The translations under genes and the position numbers were made by a program. Below, in pieces: positions 39,768 through 48,862 of a DNA stretch of 64,000 nucleotides. Numbering within the stretch: the stretch's first letter is position 1; each line of letters begins with the position of its first letter. The stretch covers positions 1 through 64,000 of the forward strand of contig NZ_MCGG01000002.1 in the NCBI RefSeq assembly GCF_001746755.1, given 5' to 3'. The DNA is from Magnetovibrio blakemorei. GTDB taxonomy: Bacteria > Pseudomonadota > Alphaproteobacteria > Rhodospirillales > Magnetovibrionaceae. A model generated the notes under the pieces. The model saw only the letters and a list, made by a program, of their open reading frames with translations. It searched no databases and had not been told where the DNA came from.

Positions 39768-40526
39768 ATGACCACTCGACTGTTGAGAACACGAATACTG
39801 CCCTTTTTGGGCGCGATCTTAAGCCTGTTTTTATCTTTATCAGAGGCCCGCGCATCTGATCGCGTTGTCGTCAGCGTACCACCACTTCACTCTTTGGTAA
39901 GCTATCTCCTGGCCGGGGTCGACCAGCCCGCCCTGTTGTTTACAGACCCATCGCATAACCAAGAAACGGTCCCCATGCCCACTGCATTGTCGAAAATTCA
40001 CGCCGCAAAGATGGTTGTCTGGGTTGGTCCCACATACGAAAAACCCCTGGCGGGCTTGTTTTCCATTGATCCCGCAACGACCCTAAAGGGCCTCACCCTT
40101 TCCTCATCCCTGCCCCTGCTTGGTGCACCGGATGCCCAACACCCATCCCGCTCCAATGGTGTTCAGGACATGCGGTTCTGGCTCGACCCGCGTTTGGCAA
40201 AAGTGGCTGTGAGCCGCATTGCGCCCAACCTGACCCGTGTTTACCCCGATCATGTGGAACTGATTCTTGATAATGAAATTGCATTGAAAAAGCGTCTGAC
40301 GGACATGGAACATCAGTTCCGTCACGTTCTGGGCACGCCTCACGGTGTTCCGTTGAATGTGCCTGAATCCGACGTGCTATATCTCGCCTGGCGCTTTAAC
40401 CTCGCTACCCCAACCTGTCCGGACGCGGCGCAAAAGATAGAGGGCTTTGACGGCACCCCGGGGGCAAAAGACTATTTCAAAATGATGGATGCCATTTTAT
40501 CCGACCTGAAAGCCTGCCAAATATAG
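39768..40526 (+). CDS. ZnuA-like periplasmic protein with degraded metal site
   Basis: A 252-residue protein with a signal peptide (ending EARA) and a cluster A-1/TroA-like solute-binding fold. His63 remains in the position of the first metal ligand. The expected HxWLDP motif reads RFWLDP (Arg136), and the third His region lacks His. Family members are usually about 300 residues. No ATPase or permease is adjacent. It may bind another ligand or be a scavenging or regulatory relative rather than a zinc importer component. Confidence 0.7.
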   Translation: MTTRLLRTRILPFLGAILSLFLSLSEARASDRVVVSVPPLHSLVSYLLAGVDQPALLFTDPSHNQETVPMPTALSKIHAAKMVVWVGPTYEKPLAGLFSIDPATTLKGLTLSSSLPLLGAPDAQHPSRSNGVQDMRFWLDPRLAKVAVSRIAPNLTRVYPDHVELILDNEIALKKRLTDMEHQFRHVLGTPHGVPLNVPESDVLYLAWRFNLATPTCPDAAQKIEGFDGTPGAKDYFKMMDAILSDLKACQI

Positions 40527-40552
40527 ACAAAGGCCCAAATATAGATAAAGGC
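40518..40552 (+). repeat. Tandem 17-bp repeat at the end of the ZnuA-like gene
   Basis: CAAATATAGAYAAAGGC occurs at 40518-40534 and 40536-40552 with one difference. The first copy contains the TAG stop. It looks like a small slippage duplication. Confidence 0.8.
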
Positions 40553-40646
40553 AACGTATGGTCCGTGTGGAAGCATAAGCCTTCACGCGGGCCCGTTGCG
40601 CATCTCCGCGCCCCCCGCAATGCAGTCTCGCGCAGACCGCCGGGCA

Positions 40647-41282
40647 CTATTTGCGCAGCAAAAACACCGCCTGTTCGCCCAGCCAGTTGGCGGCGAGGAT
40701 GGATTTGCCGATGGTTTTAGACGTGCCTTCTTCGTCCAAAAACAGGCTTTTTTCGATGCTCAGGTTCATCTCTTGGGCCAGGGCGACAAAGTCGCTGATG
40801 GTGCAAAAATGAATGTTGGGGGTGTTGTACCATTCATAGGGCAGCTTATCGCTGACCGGCATGCGGCCCTTGAACATGATGTACAGACGCAGCCGCCAAT
40901 AAGCGAAGTTCGGCAATGACACGATGGCCCGTTTGCCGATGCGCATCATTTGCGCCAAAACTTCGCGGGGCTCATGCATAGCTTGCAATGTTTGGCTGAG
41001 GATGACGTAATCAAAGGCGTCGTCGGGATAATCTTTGAGATCCGTTTCGACGTTGCCTTGCACGACCGACAGGCCCGCCGACACGCACGCCTGCACCCCT
41101 TGGGTGCTGATTTCAATGCCCCGCGCGTCCACTTGCTTTTCCCGCCACAGATAATCCAACAACATGCCGTTGCCGCAGCCCGCGTCCAACACGCGGGTGC
41201 CGGGTTCGATCATGTCGGCGATCAATTGCAGATCGATCCGAATGGATTTAGGGTTCGCGCCCCCATCTGCCGCCATCATCAT
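40647..41282 (-). CDS. metW: Methionine biosynthesis protein MetW
   Basis: A 211-residue Met[23 protein letters not shown] holds the SAM-binding motif, and [15 protein letters not shown] and [17 protein letters not shown] are family hallmarks. ATG 41282 (AGGA 7 nt upstream) overlaps the metX stop as ATGA. MetW works with MetX in homoserine acylation in many proteobacteria. Confidence 0.95.
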   Translation of the reverse strand: MMMAADGGANPKSIRIDLQLIADMIEPGTRVLDAGCGNGMLLDYLWREKQVDARGIEISTQGVQACVSAGLSVVQGNVETDLKDYPDDAFDYVILSQTLQAMHEPREVLAQMMRIGKRAIVSLPNFAYWRLRLYIMFKGRMPVSDKLPYEWYNTPNIHFCTISDFVALAQEMNLSIEKSLFLDEEGTSKTIGKSILAANWLGEQAVFLLRK

Positions 41283-42481
41283 GTCGGCTTCCTTTGCAAA
41301 CCCCGGTGTTCGGCACACCCTTCCAAGAAGCCTTCGAAGACCTTGTGAAATTCCGGTTCGTCCAACAAAAACGCGTCGTGGCCTTTGTCCGATTCGATTT
41401 CCACAAAGCTGACGTTGGCCGCACCCGCGTTGAGCGCATGCACGATTTCACGGTTTTCGCGGGTGGGATACAGCCAATCCGAGGTAAACGACATGACCAA
41501 AAAACGCACCGGCGTGTCTTTGAAGGCGCGCGCCAACTGACCGTCATGGTGCTGGCCTAAGTCGAAATAATCCATGGCGCGGGTGATGTAGAGATACGAG
41601 TTGGCATCAAATCGATCGACGAAGGTGCTGCCTTGGTGGCGCAGATAGCTTTCCACCTGAAAATCGGCATCAAAACCATAGGTAACGGCATCTCTGTCTT
41701 GCAGACTGCGGCCAAATTTTCGGGTCAGTGCGGTTTCCGACAAATAAGTGATGTGCGCGGCCATGCGCGCCACCGCCAAGCCCCGATGGGGGTGCTTGTC
41801 CTGGCTGTGATAATCGCCCTCGCACCAGTCCGGATCGGACATGATGGCTTGGCGGCCGACTTCGTTAAACGCAATATTTTGCGCCGAATGACGCGCCGCC
41901 GTGGCGATGGGAATCGCCGCAAACACGCTTTCGGGAAACTGATAGGCCCATTCCAAAACCTGCATGCCGCCCATGGACCCGCCCGCGACCGCAAACAAGG
42001 TTTCAATGCCCAAATGTTCGATCAACAGTTTCTGCGCGCGCACCATGTCGCCAATGGTGATGACCGGAAACTCCAGCCCCCAAGGCTTTTGCGTGTCGGG
42101 ATTGATGTCTTGCGGCCCGGTGGTTCCCATGCAGCCGCCCAAGATGTTGGAGCAAATGACAAAATAGCGGTCCGTGTCGATTACCCGACCCGGCCCGACC
42201 ACATTGCTCCACCACCCCGGTTTGCCGGTTATGGGGTGCGGATCGACGACGTAATGATCGCCCGTCAGCGCATGACACACCAATATGGCGTTGGATTTAT
42301 CCGCATTGAGCGTGCCCCACGTGTCGTACGCGATGTGCACATCGTGCAGTTTGACGCCGCTGTCCAGACGCAATGGCGTTTCCTTGGCCAAACACACGCG
42401 GTGTCCGGGCAAGGTCCAAGGGCCGTTCGCATAGGCTTTTTCGGCTCCGGAGGCATTGGCTTCGTGGGCGCTCATCTGCAC
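41279..42481 (-). CDS. metX: Homoserine O-acetyltransferase
   Basis: A 400-residue alpha/beta-hydrolase acyltransferase activating homoserine for methionine synthesis. The nucleophile elbow [25 protein letters not shown] and the catalytic His in [10 protein letters not shown] are visible. GTG 42481 with AAGGA at 6 nt seems the better start, while ATG 42475 is close. Acetyl versus succinyl donor cannot be told by eye. It is coupled to metW downstream. Confidence 0.95.
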   Translation of the reverse strand: MQMSAHEANASGAEKAYANGPWTLPGHRVCLAKETPLRLDSGVKLHDVHIAYDTWGTLNADKSNAILVCHALTGDHYVVDPHPITGKPGWWSNVVGPGRVIDTDRYFVICSNILGGCMGTTGPQDINPDTQKPWGLEFPVITIGDMVRAQKLLIEHLGIETLFAVAGGSMGGMQVLEWAYQFPESVFAAIPIATAARHSAQNIAFNEVGRQAIMSDPDWCEGDYHSQDKHPHRGLAVARMAAHITYLSETALTRKFGRSLQDRDAVTYGFDADFQVESYLRHQGSTFVDRFDANSYLYITRAMDYFDLGQHHDGQLARAFKDTPVRFLVMSFTSDWLYPTRENREIVHALNAGAANVSFVEIESDKGHDAFLLDEPEFHKVFEGFLEGCAEHRGLQRKPT

Positions 42482-42495
42482 AGATGATCCTTATC

Positions 42496-42509
42496 GGCTG
42501 TCGTCAGCC
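42496..42509 (-). promoter_or_regulatory. Small hairpin in the metX leader
   Basis: GGCTG-N4-CAGCC is a perfect 5-bp stem ending 14 nt before the metX start and just before its ribosome site. I compared the leader by eye with SAM-II and SAM/SAH riboswitch features and found no match. Confidence 0.35.
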
Positions 42510-42615
42510 CCCATTGCTATGGTTGCGCCTTTAAAGTGTCAATGTTTTCTTTGATTTCCGCGCCATTTGTCTTTAATTTCCCGGCTTAAGATTCATTGCA
42601 ATTTGGGGCACCTTC

Positions 42616-43476
42616 ATGGCGCGTGATTTAACAGAACTGCGGCGCGAGATTGACGCGATTGACGACCAACTCCACGATTTGCTCAAGCAGCGCACCAAAA
42701 TCGTTGAGGAAGTTCGCCTGTACAAAAAGAACGAGCGGGTCAAAATTCGCCCCGCCCGCGAAGCGGAAATCATCTACCGTTTGTTCGCCCAGCACGACGG
42801 CAAGTTCCCCAAGGCCGAACTTTTTCGCATCTGGCGCGAATTGATCGTCGCCACCTTGCGCCTGGAAGGCCCGTTTTCCGCAGGCGTGTTTATGGCCGAA
42901 GACGACCACGGTTTTTGGGATTTGGCCCGCGATCATTTTGGCAGCTATACCCCCATGACGCCGTTTCCATCAACCCGGCGCATCATTGAAGCGGTGCAAA
43001 AACAAGAAGTCACCGTGGGCATTTTGCCCATTCCGGCGCGCACCGAAGACGATCCCTGGTGGCGACGTTTGGCGTTTGAAGGCGTCGATGTGCCCCGCGT
43101 GATCGCGCGTCTGCCGTTCGTCGGCGGCGGCAATGCACGCAGCCAGGACCAAGAAGCCATCGTTGTGTCGCCCGTGCCCCAAGAAGCCACCGGACGCGAC
43201 CATACCTACCTGGTGATTGAGAGCGCGGAACAATTCGGCACCAATCAGCTCAACAAAGTTTTGGAGCAAGTGGGCCTCAGCCTGGTGTTTTCAACGGTCA
43301 GTCACGATGAAAACCGTCCACAGATGTGGCAAATCCTGATTGAAGTTGACGATTTTTTAAGCTCCGATGACGCCCGCATAGAGGCCATGAAAGACGCCTT
43401 CACCGGAACCGTCGAATACATCGTCAACATTGGCGGCTACGCCACCCCCATAAGTGCAGACGAGTTGGCGCAATGA
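42616..43476 (+). CDS. Chorismate mutase with C-terminal domain
   Basis: A 286-residue protein. Residues 1-90 are an AroQ-type chorismate mutase (LRREIDAIDDQLHDLLKQR, with the Arg/Lys/Glu active-site set in RLYKKNERVKIRPAREAEI). Residues 95-280 look like a degenerate prephenate dehydratase/ACT region (ITPFPSTR-like and YLVIESAEQFG) without a clear catalytic Thr. It overlaps hisC by 4 nt and heads an operon with hisC and tyrA, so it supplies prephenate for tyrosine and phenylalanine. Confidence 0.88.
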   Translation: MARDLTELRREIDAIDDQLHDLLKQRTKIVEEVRLYKKNERVKIRPAREAEIIYRLFAQHDGKFPKAELFRIWRELIVATLRLEGPFSAGVFMAEDDHGFWDLARDHFGSYTPMTPFPSTRRIIEAVQKQEVTVGILPIPARTEDDPWWRRLAFEGVDVPRVIARLPFVGGGNARSQDQEAIVVSPVPQEATGRDHTYLVIESAEQFGTNQLNKVLEQVGLSLVFSTVSHDENRPQMWQILIEVDDFLSSDDARIEAMKDAFTGTVEYIVNIGGYATPISADELAQ

Positions 43477-44567
43477 GCCCCCAAATCATCCCCCGTCCGG
43501 GTATTTTGGACATCAGCCCCTACGTCGGCGGCGATTCAAAAATTGCCGGGGTTGACCGGATCATCAAATTGGCCTCCAACGAAGGACCGTTTGGCCCCTC
43601 GCCCTTGGCCATCGAGGCGATGAAAACCGCTGCCTCATCCGCGCACCGCTATCCCGACGGCGGGGCCTTGGCGTTGCGCGAAGCCATCGCCAAGCGGTTC
43701 GGTTTGGATGTAGAGCGGATCGTCTGCGGGGCTGGATCGGATCAACTGTTGAGCCTGCTCACCTACAGCTACGCCGGACCGGGCGACGAAGTGCTGTACA
43801 CCGAACACGGCTTTTTGATTTACCCCATCGCCGCCAAGGCCGCCGGGGCGACCCCCGTCAAGGCCCCGGAAACGAACTTGAGAACCGATGTGGACGCGCT
43901 GTTGGACGCGGTGACGGACAAAACCCGCATCGTCTTCATCGCCAACCCCAACAATCCGACCGGCACTTATCTGAGCCATGCGGAACTCACCGCATTGCGC
44001 GCCGGACTGCCCGATGATGTGTTGCTGGTGATCGACGCGGCCTACGCCGAATTTGTCGGTCGCAACGACTATACGCCGGGCACGGAATTGGTAGACGCGG
44101 GACAAAACACGGTGATGACGCGGACCTTTTCCAAACTGTTCGCCTTGGGCGGTTTGCGGGTCGGTTGGGGCTACTTCCCCAGCGAAATTGCCGACGTGCT
44201 CAACCGCGTTCGCGAACCGTTTAACGTTTCGGTCATGGGCCAAGCGGCGGGCATCGCATCCATGCAAGACGTGGCGTTTCAACAAAAATGCTTTGAGCAC
44301 AATTTAAGCTGGATCGCCAAGACCGAAGCCGCCTTGCACGATCTCGGCATCGAAACCACGGCCAGCGTCGGCAATTTTGTTTTGGCGCGTTTTGGTGAAG
44401 TCAGCACCGCCGAACGCGCCGATGCGTTTTTGCGCGAACGCGGCATCATTGTGCGCCGGGTGGCCAGTTACGGCTTGCCCGACTGCCTGCGCATTTCCAT
44501 GGGCACGGCAGACGAAATGGAGGCCTTCTTGGCCACTATGCGCGCTTTTATGGGAGCATCTCAATGA
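43473..44567 (+). CDS. hisC: Histidinol-phosphate / aromatic aminotransferase
   Basis: A 364-residue PLP aminotransferase. The PLP lysine lies in TRTFSKLFALGGLRVGWGYFP, with NPNNPTGTYLS and the substrate Arg near the C-terminus. Members next to chorismate mutase and tyrA often act on both histidinol phosphate and prephenate/aromatic acids. It overlaps the genes on both sides by 4 nt. Confidence 0.93.
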   Translation: MSPQIIPRPGILDISPYVGGDSKIAGVDRIIKLASNEGPFGPSPLAIEAMKTAASSAHRYPDGGALALREAIAKRFGLDVERIVCGAGSDQLLSLLTYSYAGPGDEVLYTEHGFLIYPIAAKAAGATPVKAPETNLRTDVDALLDAVTDKTRIVFIANPNNPTGTYLSHAELTALRAGLPDDVLLVIDAAYAEFVGRNDYTPGTELVDAGQNTVMTRTFSKLFALGGLRVGWGYFPSEIADVLNRVREPFNVSVMGQAAGIASMQDVAFQQKCFEHNLSWIAKTEAALHDLGIETTASVGNFVLARFGEVSTAERADAFLRERGIIVRRVASYGLPDCLRISMGTADEMEAFLATMRAFMGASQ

Positions 44568-45481
44568 ACGCCCCCCTGTTTAACCGTGTGGCCTTGATCG
44601 GCATCGGCCTGATCGGGTCGAGCTTGGCCCGTGCGCTCAAACTGCACGGACTGGCCGGACACATCGCCATTTCCACGCGCCGCGCCGAAACCCTGGCCAC
44701 GGCCGAAAAACTGGATCTCGGCGACAGTTACGACCTGGACGCTGCCAGCGCCGTCAAAGACGCAGACTTGGTCATCATCTGCACCCCCATGGGGGCTTAT
44801 GAAGCGGTGGCGAAATCCATTCACGACGCCCTCAAGCCAGGTGCCATCGTGTCCGATGTCGGTTCCGTGAAAGCGTCCGCCGTGCGCGACATCGCCCCCC
44901 ACCTGCCCCAAGGGGTGCACTTGGTGCCGGGCCACCCCATCGCCGGGACCGAACATTCCGGCCCCGAAGCCGGGTATGCCGATTTATTCCCCGATCACTG
45001 GTGCATCCTCACCCCCGGCCCGGACACCCAAACAGAGGCGGTAGACAAAGTCGCCGCTCTATGGAAAGCGTGCGGTGCCAAGGTCGAGATTATGACCCCC
45101 GAACACCATGACCGGGTTTTGGGCATCACCTCGCATTTGCCGCATCTGATTGCCTATACCATCGTCGACACCGCCGACCAGTTGGAAGACGACACCAAAA
45201 AGGAAGTCATCAAGTTTTCGGCATCCGGGTTTCGTGATTTCACCCGCATTGCGGCCTCTGATCCGGTGATGTGGCGCGATGTGTTTTTGAACAACCGCGA
45301 CGCCGTGCTGGAAATCTTGGGACGCTTCACCGAAGACCTGACCGCCATGCAGCGTGCCATTCGCAAAGGTGACGGCGATGCCCTGGAAGAGGTCTTCACC
45401 CGCACCCGGGCCATTCGCCGCTCCATCATCGACGCCAAGCAACACGTGCCCGACATCAAGCCAGACGGTCAGGACACCTAA
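44564..45481 (+). CDS. tyrA: Prephenate/arogenate dehydrogenase
   Basis: A 305-residue NAD(P)-dependent enzyme: GIGLIGSSLARALK nucleotide loop, HPIAGTEHSGPEAGYADLF and the catalytic His in LGITSHLPHLIAY. It makes the tyrosine precursor. It is the last gene of the mutase-hisC-tyrA operon and converges on the DUF2125 gene with a 4-nt overlap. Confidence 0.95.
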   Translation: MNAPLFNRVALIGIGLIGSSLARALKLHGLAGHIAISTRRAETLATAEKLDLGDSYDLDAASAVKDADLVIICTPMGAYEAVAKSIHDALKPGAIVSDVGSVKASAVRDIAPHLPQGVHLVPGHPIAGTEHSGPEAGYADLFPDHWCILTPGPDTQTEAVDKVAALWKACGAKVEIMTPEHHDRVLGITSHLPHLIAYTIVDTADQLEDDTKKEVIKFSASGFRDFTRIAASDPVMWRDVFLNNRDAVLEILGRFTEDLTAMQRAIRKGDGDALEEVFTRTRAIRRSIIDAKQHVPDIKPDGQDT

Positions 45482-46674
45482 AATATAGGTTTGACGTCTT
45501 TGTAATCGCGCGGGGTCGGGGTGGGCTCTTGGACCGTGTCGGTTTCCTCCGCCGTTGTCGGCAGGCCCCAATCGAACTGCGGCATCTTCATGATTTTGAG
45601 CGGCCCGACACTGAGTTCGCTGTCTTGCACCGTCACCGACACGTTCATAAACGGTGCGCCGCCATCCTTGGGCCGTTTGCTCAACGCCGACAGCGCCATG
45701 GTCGCCATCACCGCATCGCCTTCGCGCATGATGCCCTGCGCCCGCAAGATTTCCATGACCTGGAAAAAGCCTTCGATTTTGGCTGTAAAAGCGCCTTCAG
45801 GCTGCAAGTTTTGATCCAATGCAGCGGTGCCGCCTGCGGCGATCCCTAAGGGACCGCTGCGAAACTTAAGGTGCTCAACCTCGATCGCGCCGCCGCTGTC
45901 GCGCCAGGTCACCAGGCTTGATTTGGCTTTGTCAGCCTCACTCGGTGGCACCACCGCGCCGGTCACCCGCAGGGCCAAATCGATGGTGTGGATAAGATCG
46001 CCCAAAGTTCGCGGTAACAGCCCCGGAAAATTGAGGTCATCGCCCTCCACACGCAGGCTTATTCCCGTGCCGCCCGCTTGGGTTGTTGGCGAATGGCTGA
46101 AACGAACGCGCATTTGAGCGATGGCGATGGACTCGGTTCCGCTCATTTGCAAATCTTCAAGGCGCAGGTCCAGAGTTTCCGGCCACACGCCGCCCAGCAC
46201 CGCGTCCACCACCAAGGATTTGGCCTGACCCTCAAACTGCAAAGGCTGTTGTGCACCGTTGTCCAAGTTCAACTGCTGGTGACCCGGGGCGTTCACGTGC
46301 AGCCGCCACGGCGTCCAAGGTTTTGCCGACACCTCAATGAAATCGCTGTTCCACTTGATCATGCGCCCCAAAGCCGCACCCTCATAACGCGGCTCGGCGA
46401 ACGTCAACTTGATGCCTGTGGGAAAGCCAGAGGTTTCCATGCTCGCATATTCGACAACCGCACCCAGGCTCCTTTGCAGGTGAACCCAGTCGGTCACTTC
46501 CTTTTGAGCCCAAGACGTCATCGCGTACCACGCGAACGACCACAGGCCAAACACCAGCGCAGCGCTGGCCAGTATCGCCACCACCAACTGGAACCTTTGC
46601 AGTTCCTTGGGTTTTTGATAGGTCATGGCAGGGTGATTAAAGGCCTGCCGATATGAGTTGGGACGTCTAGCCAA
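45478..46674 (-). CDS. DUF2125 envelope protein
   Basis: A 398-residue protein with one N-terminal membrane helix (about residues 30-53) and a long periplasmic beta-rich domain typical of DUF2125, an alphaproteobacterial family of unknown function. TTG 46674 with GGAG at 7 nt is a plausible start; ATG 46626 is the alternative but has no ribosome site. The C-terminus is proline-rich. Confidence 0.85.
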   Translation of the reverse strand: MARRPNSYRQAFNHPAMTYQKPKELQRFQLVVAILASAALVFGLWSFAWYAMTSWAQKEVTDWVHLQRSLGAVVEYASMETSGFPTGIKLTFAEPRYEGAALGRMIKWNSDFIEVSAKPWTPWRLHVNAPGHQQLNLDNGAQQPLQFEGQAKSLVVDAVLGGVWPETLDLRLEDLQMSGTESIAIAQMRVRFSHSPTTQAGGTGISLRVEGDDLNFPGLLPRTLGDLIHTIDLALRVTGAVVPPSEADKAKSSLVTWRDSGGAIEVEHLKFRSGPLGIAAGGTAALDQNLQPEGAFTAKIEGFFQVMEILRAQGIMREGDAVMATMALSALSKRPKDGGAPFMNVSVTVQDSELSVGPLKIMKMPQFDWGLPTTAEETDTVQEPTPTPRDYKDVKPIF

Positions 46675-46799
46675 AGGGGAACTCCGATATGCCGTTCATA
46701 CCCTCTCTATAGCGCACAGATCGTTAGCGAACCATTGAGAGAACACTTTTGGGTCTGGACCTATTGTGAGGGACGCTAAGAAACGATAGCATACCTGTC

Positions 46800-47378
46800 A
46801 TGAAAGATACGCCCTGCCTACCCGTTGTTCTGCCCGAAGAGTTTTGGGTTTTTGCCTATGGTTCTTTGATGTGGAACCCGGGCTTCCCCTTCCTGGAGGT
46901 CCAGGCGGGACGGATCGACGGCTATCAGCGCAGCTTGTCGGTGCTTTCCACCATTTATCGCGGCACCCCCGAACGCCCCGGATTGGTGATGGGGCTGGAC
47001 AAAGGCGGGTATTGCAGCGGGCTGACCTTTCGCGTCGCCCCGGAAAACGTGCAAGCGACCATCGCCTATTTGGATGAACGCGAACAAGTGACTCGAGTCT
47101 ATTGCCCACACCTGTTCGACACCCTTTTAAACGACGGCCGATGGGTTCAAGCCTACACCTTCGTGGTGCGCCGCGAACACGAACAATACGCGGGCAAGAT
47201 GAGCCTGGAACACCAAGCCCTGCTGGTGGCCCAAGGGGTCGGCCTCAAGGGCCGGGCCATAGATTATCTCGCCAACACCCTCGCGCACATCCAAGAATTG
47301 GGATTTTCCGACCGGCAGCTTGTCAAAGTGTTGGAACTGGCCCGCGCACATGTGGCGCAAGAACAAGCCCCGGCATAA
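46800..47378 (+). CDS. ChaC-like gamma-glutamylcyclotransferase
   Basis: A 192-residue protein with the family motif FAYGSLMWNPGFPF near the N-terminus and a catalytic Glu region (YLDEREQVTRVY). ChaC enzymes cleave glutathione to 5-oxoproline and Cys-Gly. Its stop codon lies inside the left end of the inverted-repeat islet. Confidence 0.92.
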   Translation: MKDTPCLPVVLPEEFWVFAYGSLMWNPGFPFLEVQAGRIDGYQRSLSVLSTIYRGTPERPGLVMGLDKGGYCSGLTFRVAPENVQATIAYLDEREQVTRVYCPHLFDTLLNDGRWVQAYTFVVRREHEQYAGKMSLEHQALLVAQGVGLKGRAIDYLANTLAHIQELGFSDRQLVKVLELARAHVAQEQAPA

Positions 47379-47380
47379 AA

Positions 47381-47409
47381 GCACGCCTATTCGGTTAACA
47401 CAGACACCC
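47381..47409 (+). repeat. Left terminal inverted repeat of the islet
   Basis: This 29-bp end matches the reverse complement of 48818-48846 at 27 of 29 positions, with the core GGTTAACACAGACACCC identical. Weaker similarity extends about 25 nt further inward (shared ATAGAG and GACAC words). Confidence 0.9.
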
Positions 47410-47532
47410 ACGACATAGAGGCTAGCCAGACACATCCGTATTTTGGCTGCTTTTAGCCATTTGCTGACTTGAGGGCAGTCCAACTAACCTCCGTTGATTG
47501 GGACGAGAAGCGAACTAAATGAACGAGCCTAA

Positions 47533-48114
47533 TCAATCCCAAAGACAAATTATCAAGGCTGCCAAATCTTGCCAAGCAAGCCCGATGAGCAAGGCCATAG
47601 ATCCACTGATAAAGGAAATAAATGACATGGGGAAAAAGGCGATACCTGGGTTTTTCCCGATCGCATTCCTTCGGTGCAATGCCGCTAGCACCACGTGCGA
47701 ATACGTCATTTCGTTACGTGAAAAATGCCCCACATCAACAAAGGATTTTTGCACCTCGTCACTGAGCCGCATTCCCATGCTCAAAAGCCACTTACCACAA
47801 AGAGCAAGACCAATAACAAAGAATAATGCGCCCGGCAAAACTTGGATAACCGGCTTTCCATTTGAAACAAGGGTAGTCACCACCCCTAGGCACACCATGA
47901 TGCCGCCCCCATTCACTATGACCAAGTATCGACCCGCATGTTCATTAACTTTTGTTAGGAGAGCCTCGAAAGTTTGTAGGCCGTCCGCTAGGTCACGGCT
48001 TTGCTTTTCAGCGTCATCCGGATCCGATTCATTATTCATGCACCCCAAGGATGAGAACGGCCCTTCTACTGAGGACACGACTGGCGGCACGGCGGGGTCA
48101 TCAGGTGTTTTCAT
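47533..48114 (-). CDS. Orphan membrane protein in the islet
   Basis: A 193-residue protein: an acidic N-terminal part (about 55 residues), three hydrophobic segments (about 70-92, 99-118 and 168-190) and a basic loop. I chose ATG 48114 with GGAG at 8 nt. A long opposite-strand frame covers the same span but lacks a membrane-like or family-like sequence. I do not recognise the family. Confidence 0.55.
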   Translation of the reverse strand: MKTPDDPAVPPVVSSVEGPFSSLGCMNNESDPDDAEKQSRDLADGLQTFEALLTKVNEHAGRYLVIVNGGGIMVCLGVVTTLVSNGKPVIQVLPGALFFVIGLALCGKWLLSMGMRLSDEVQKSFVDVGHFSRNEMTYSHVVLAALHRRNAIGKNPGIAFFPMSFISFISGSMALLIGLAWQDLAALIICLWD

Positions 48115-48170
48115 GGCCAACACTCCAGCAGAGCCTTCATCATACAAAAACGATGAAAACTACACGTTGT

Positions 48171-48647
48171 TTAAGTGAAAAATGGAATAATCAGCACTAT
48201 CGCATTTTGAAGCCATGAATCATCAGCAAGGCTCCATTCAACGAGGTTCCAGACATAGCCGAAGCGCGACACACTTTGCCAGTCATGGGAGATGTTCGTT
48301 CCTTTCAGAACTTCCGTGTAGTAGTCACCGTCACGGAAACCAAACTTGCCGCTTTTGTCATCGTACGTACATGTCCAATTCTCGTCGTCAACAACGGCGC
48401 AGTTGGTATATTTCGTTGGCTCGAAGTTCCCTATCTGCCCCACCACAATTTGATCACTTATTCGATACGTAATGGGGCTCGCCGTCAGCATGCTTGGGAA
48501 ATTCTTTTTATGTACGAGGGTGGGCATAAGTTGATATGCAACAATGGTGTCACTGCCAAATAACTTGAAATTACCAATATTGAAATTAGCAAACACCAAC
48601 CAAGCGATGCCGTACAAGATCAGGCCGGTAAAAAGCTTGTCCTTCAT
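48171..48647 (-). CDS. Orphan exported or anchored protein in the islet
   Basis: A 158-residue protein with an N-terminal hydrophobic segment (about residues 5-22), a soluble middle containing two cysteines (TNCAVVDDENWTC) and a hydrophobic C-terminus. ATG 48647 has AGGAG at 7 nt. It lies 56 nt upstream of the other islet gene in the same direction, so the two probably form an operon. Unknown function. Confidence 0.55.
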   Translation of the reverse strand: MKDKLFTGLILYGIAWLVFANFNIGNFKLFGSDTIVAYQLMPTLVHKKNFPSMLTASPITYRISDQIVVGQIGNFEPTKYTNCAVVDDENWTCTYDDKSGKFGFRDGDYYTEVLKGTNISHDWQSVSRFGYVWNLVEWSLADDSWLQNAIVLIIPFFT

Positions 48648-48817
48648 CCTTAATCTCCTGCGGGTGAGAAGTGGCTTCACCTGCGGTCCTTGGGACGCAG
48701 CCGCCGCCTAGTTGGAAGATAGCCATTATACAGAACCAGCTCACCTGTGTCTGCTCTAGGTCAAAAATGGCCCATTTAACGGGGTCGGCAAGGCGTGTCA
48801 GGTGCACTCTATTTAGG

Positions 48818-48846
48818 GGGTGTCTGTGTTAACCGGATAGGCATGC
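48818..48846 (-). repeat. Right terminal inverted repeat of the islet
   Basis: The partner of the repeat at 47381-47409 in opposite orientation, ending 17 nt before the nrdJ stop. Confidence 0.9.
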
Positions 48847-48862
48847 ATAAAGGCACGCCGAC

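Larger units (their letters stand above)
47373..48859. mobile_element. Repeat-bounded islet, candidate insertion element
   Basis: A 1.49-kb segment between chaC and nrdJ is bounded by near-identical 15-bp direct repeats GCATAAARGCACGCC (47373-47387 and 48845-48859), with 29-bp inverted repeats just inside. It contains two leftward orphan genes and appears more AT-rich than its neighbours. No transposase or integrase is seen. It behaves like a small non-autonomous element or site-specific insertion. Confidence 0.6.

Noticed and set aside
42482-42615. Possible SAM riboswitch before metX
   Set aside because: The leader holds only one 5-bp hairpin; SAM-II pseudoknot and SAM/SAH features were not found by eye.
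47519-48178. Plus-strand frame of 219 codons within the islet
   Set aside because: It mirrors the minus-strand membrane protein, has low-complexity Ser/Thr/Pro/Lys content and no ribosome site, so I treat it as antisense noise.
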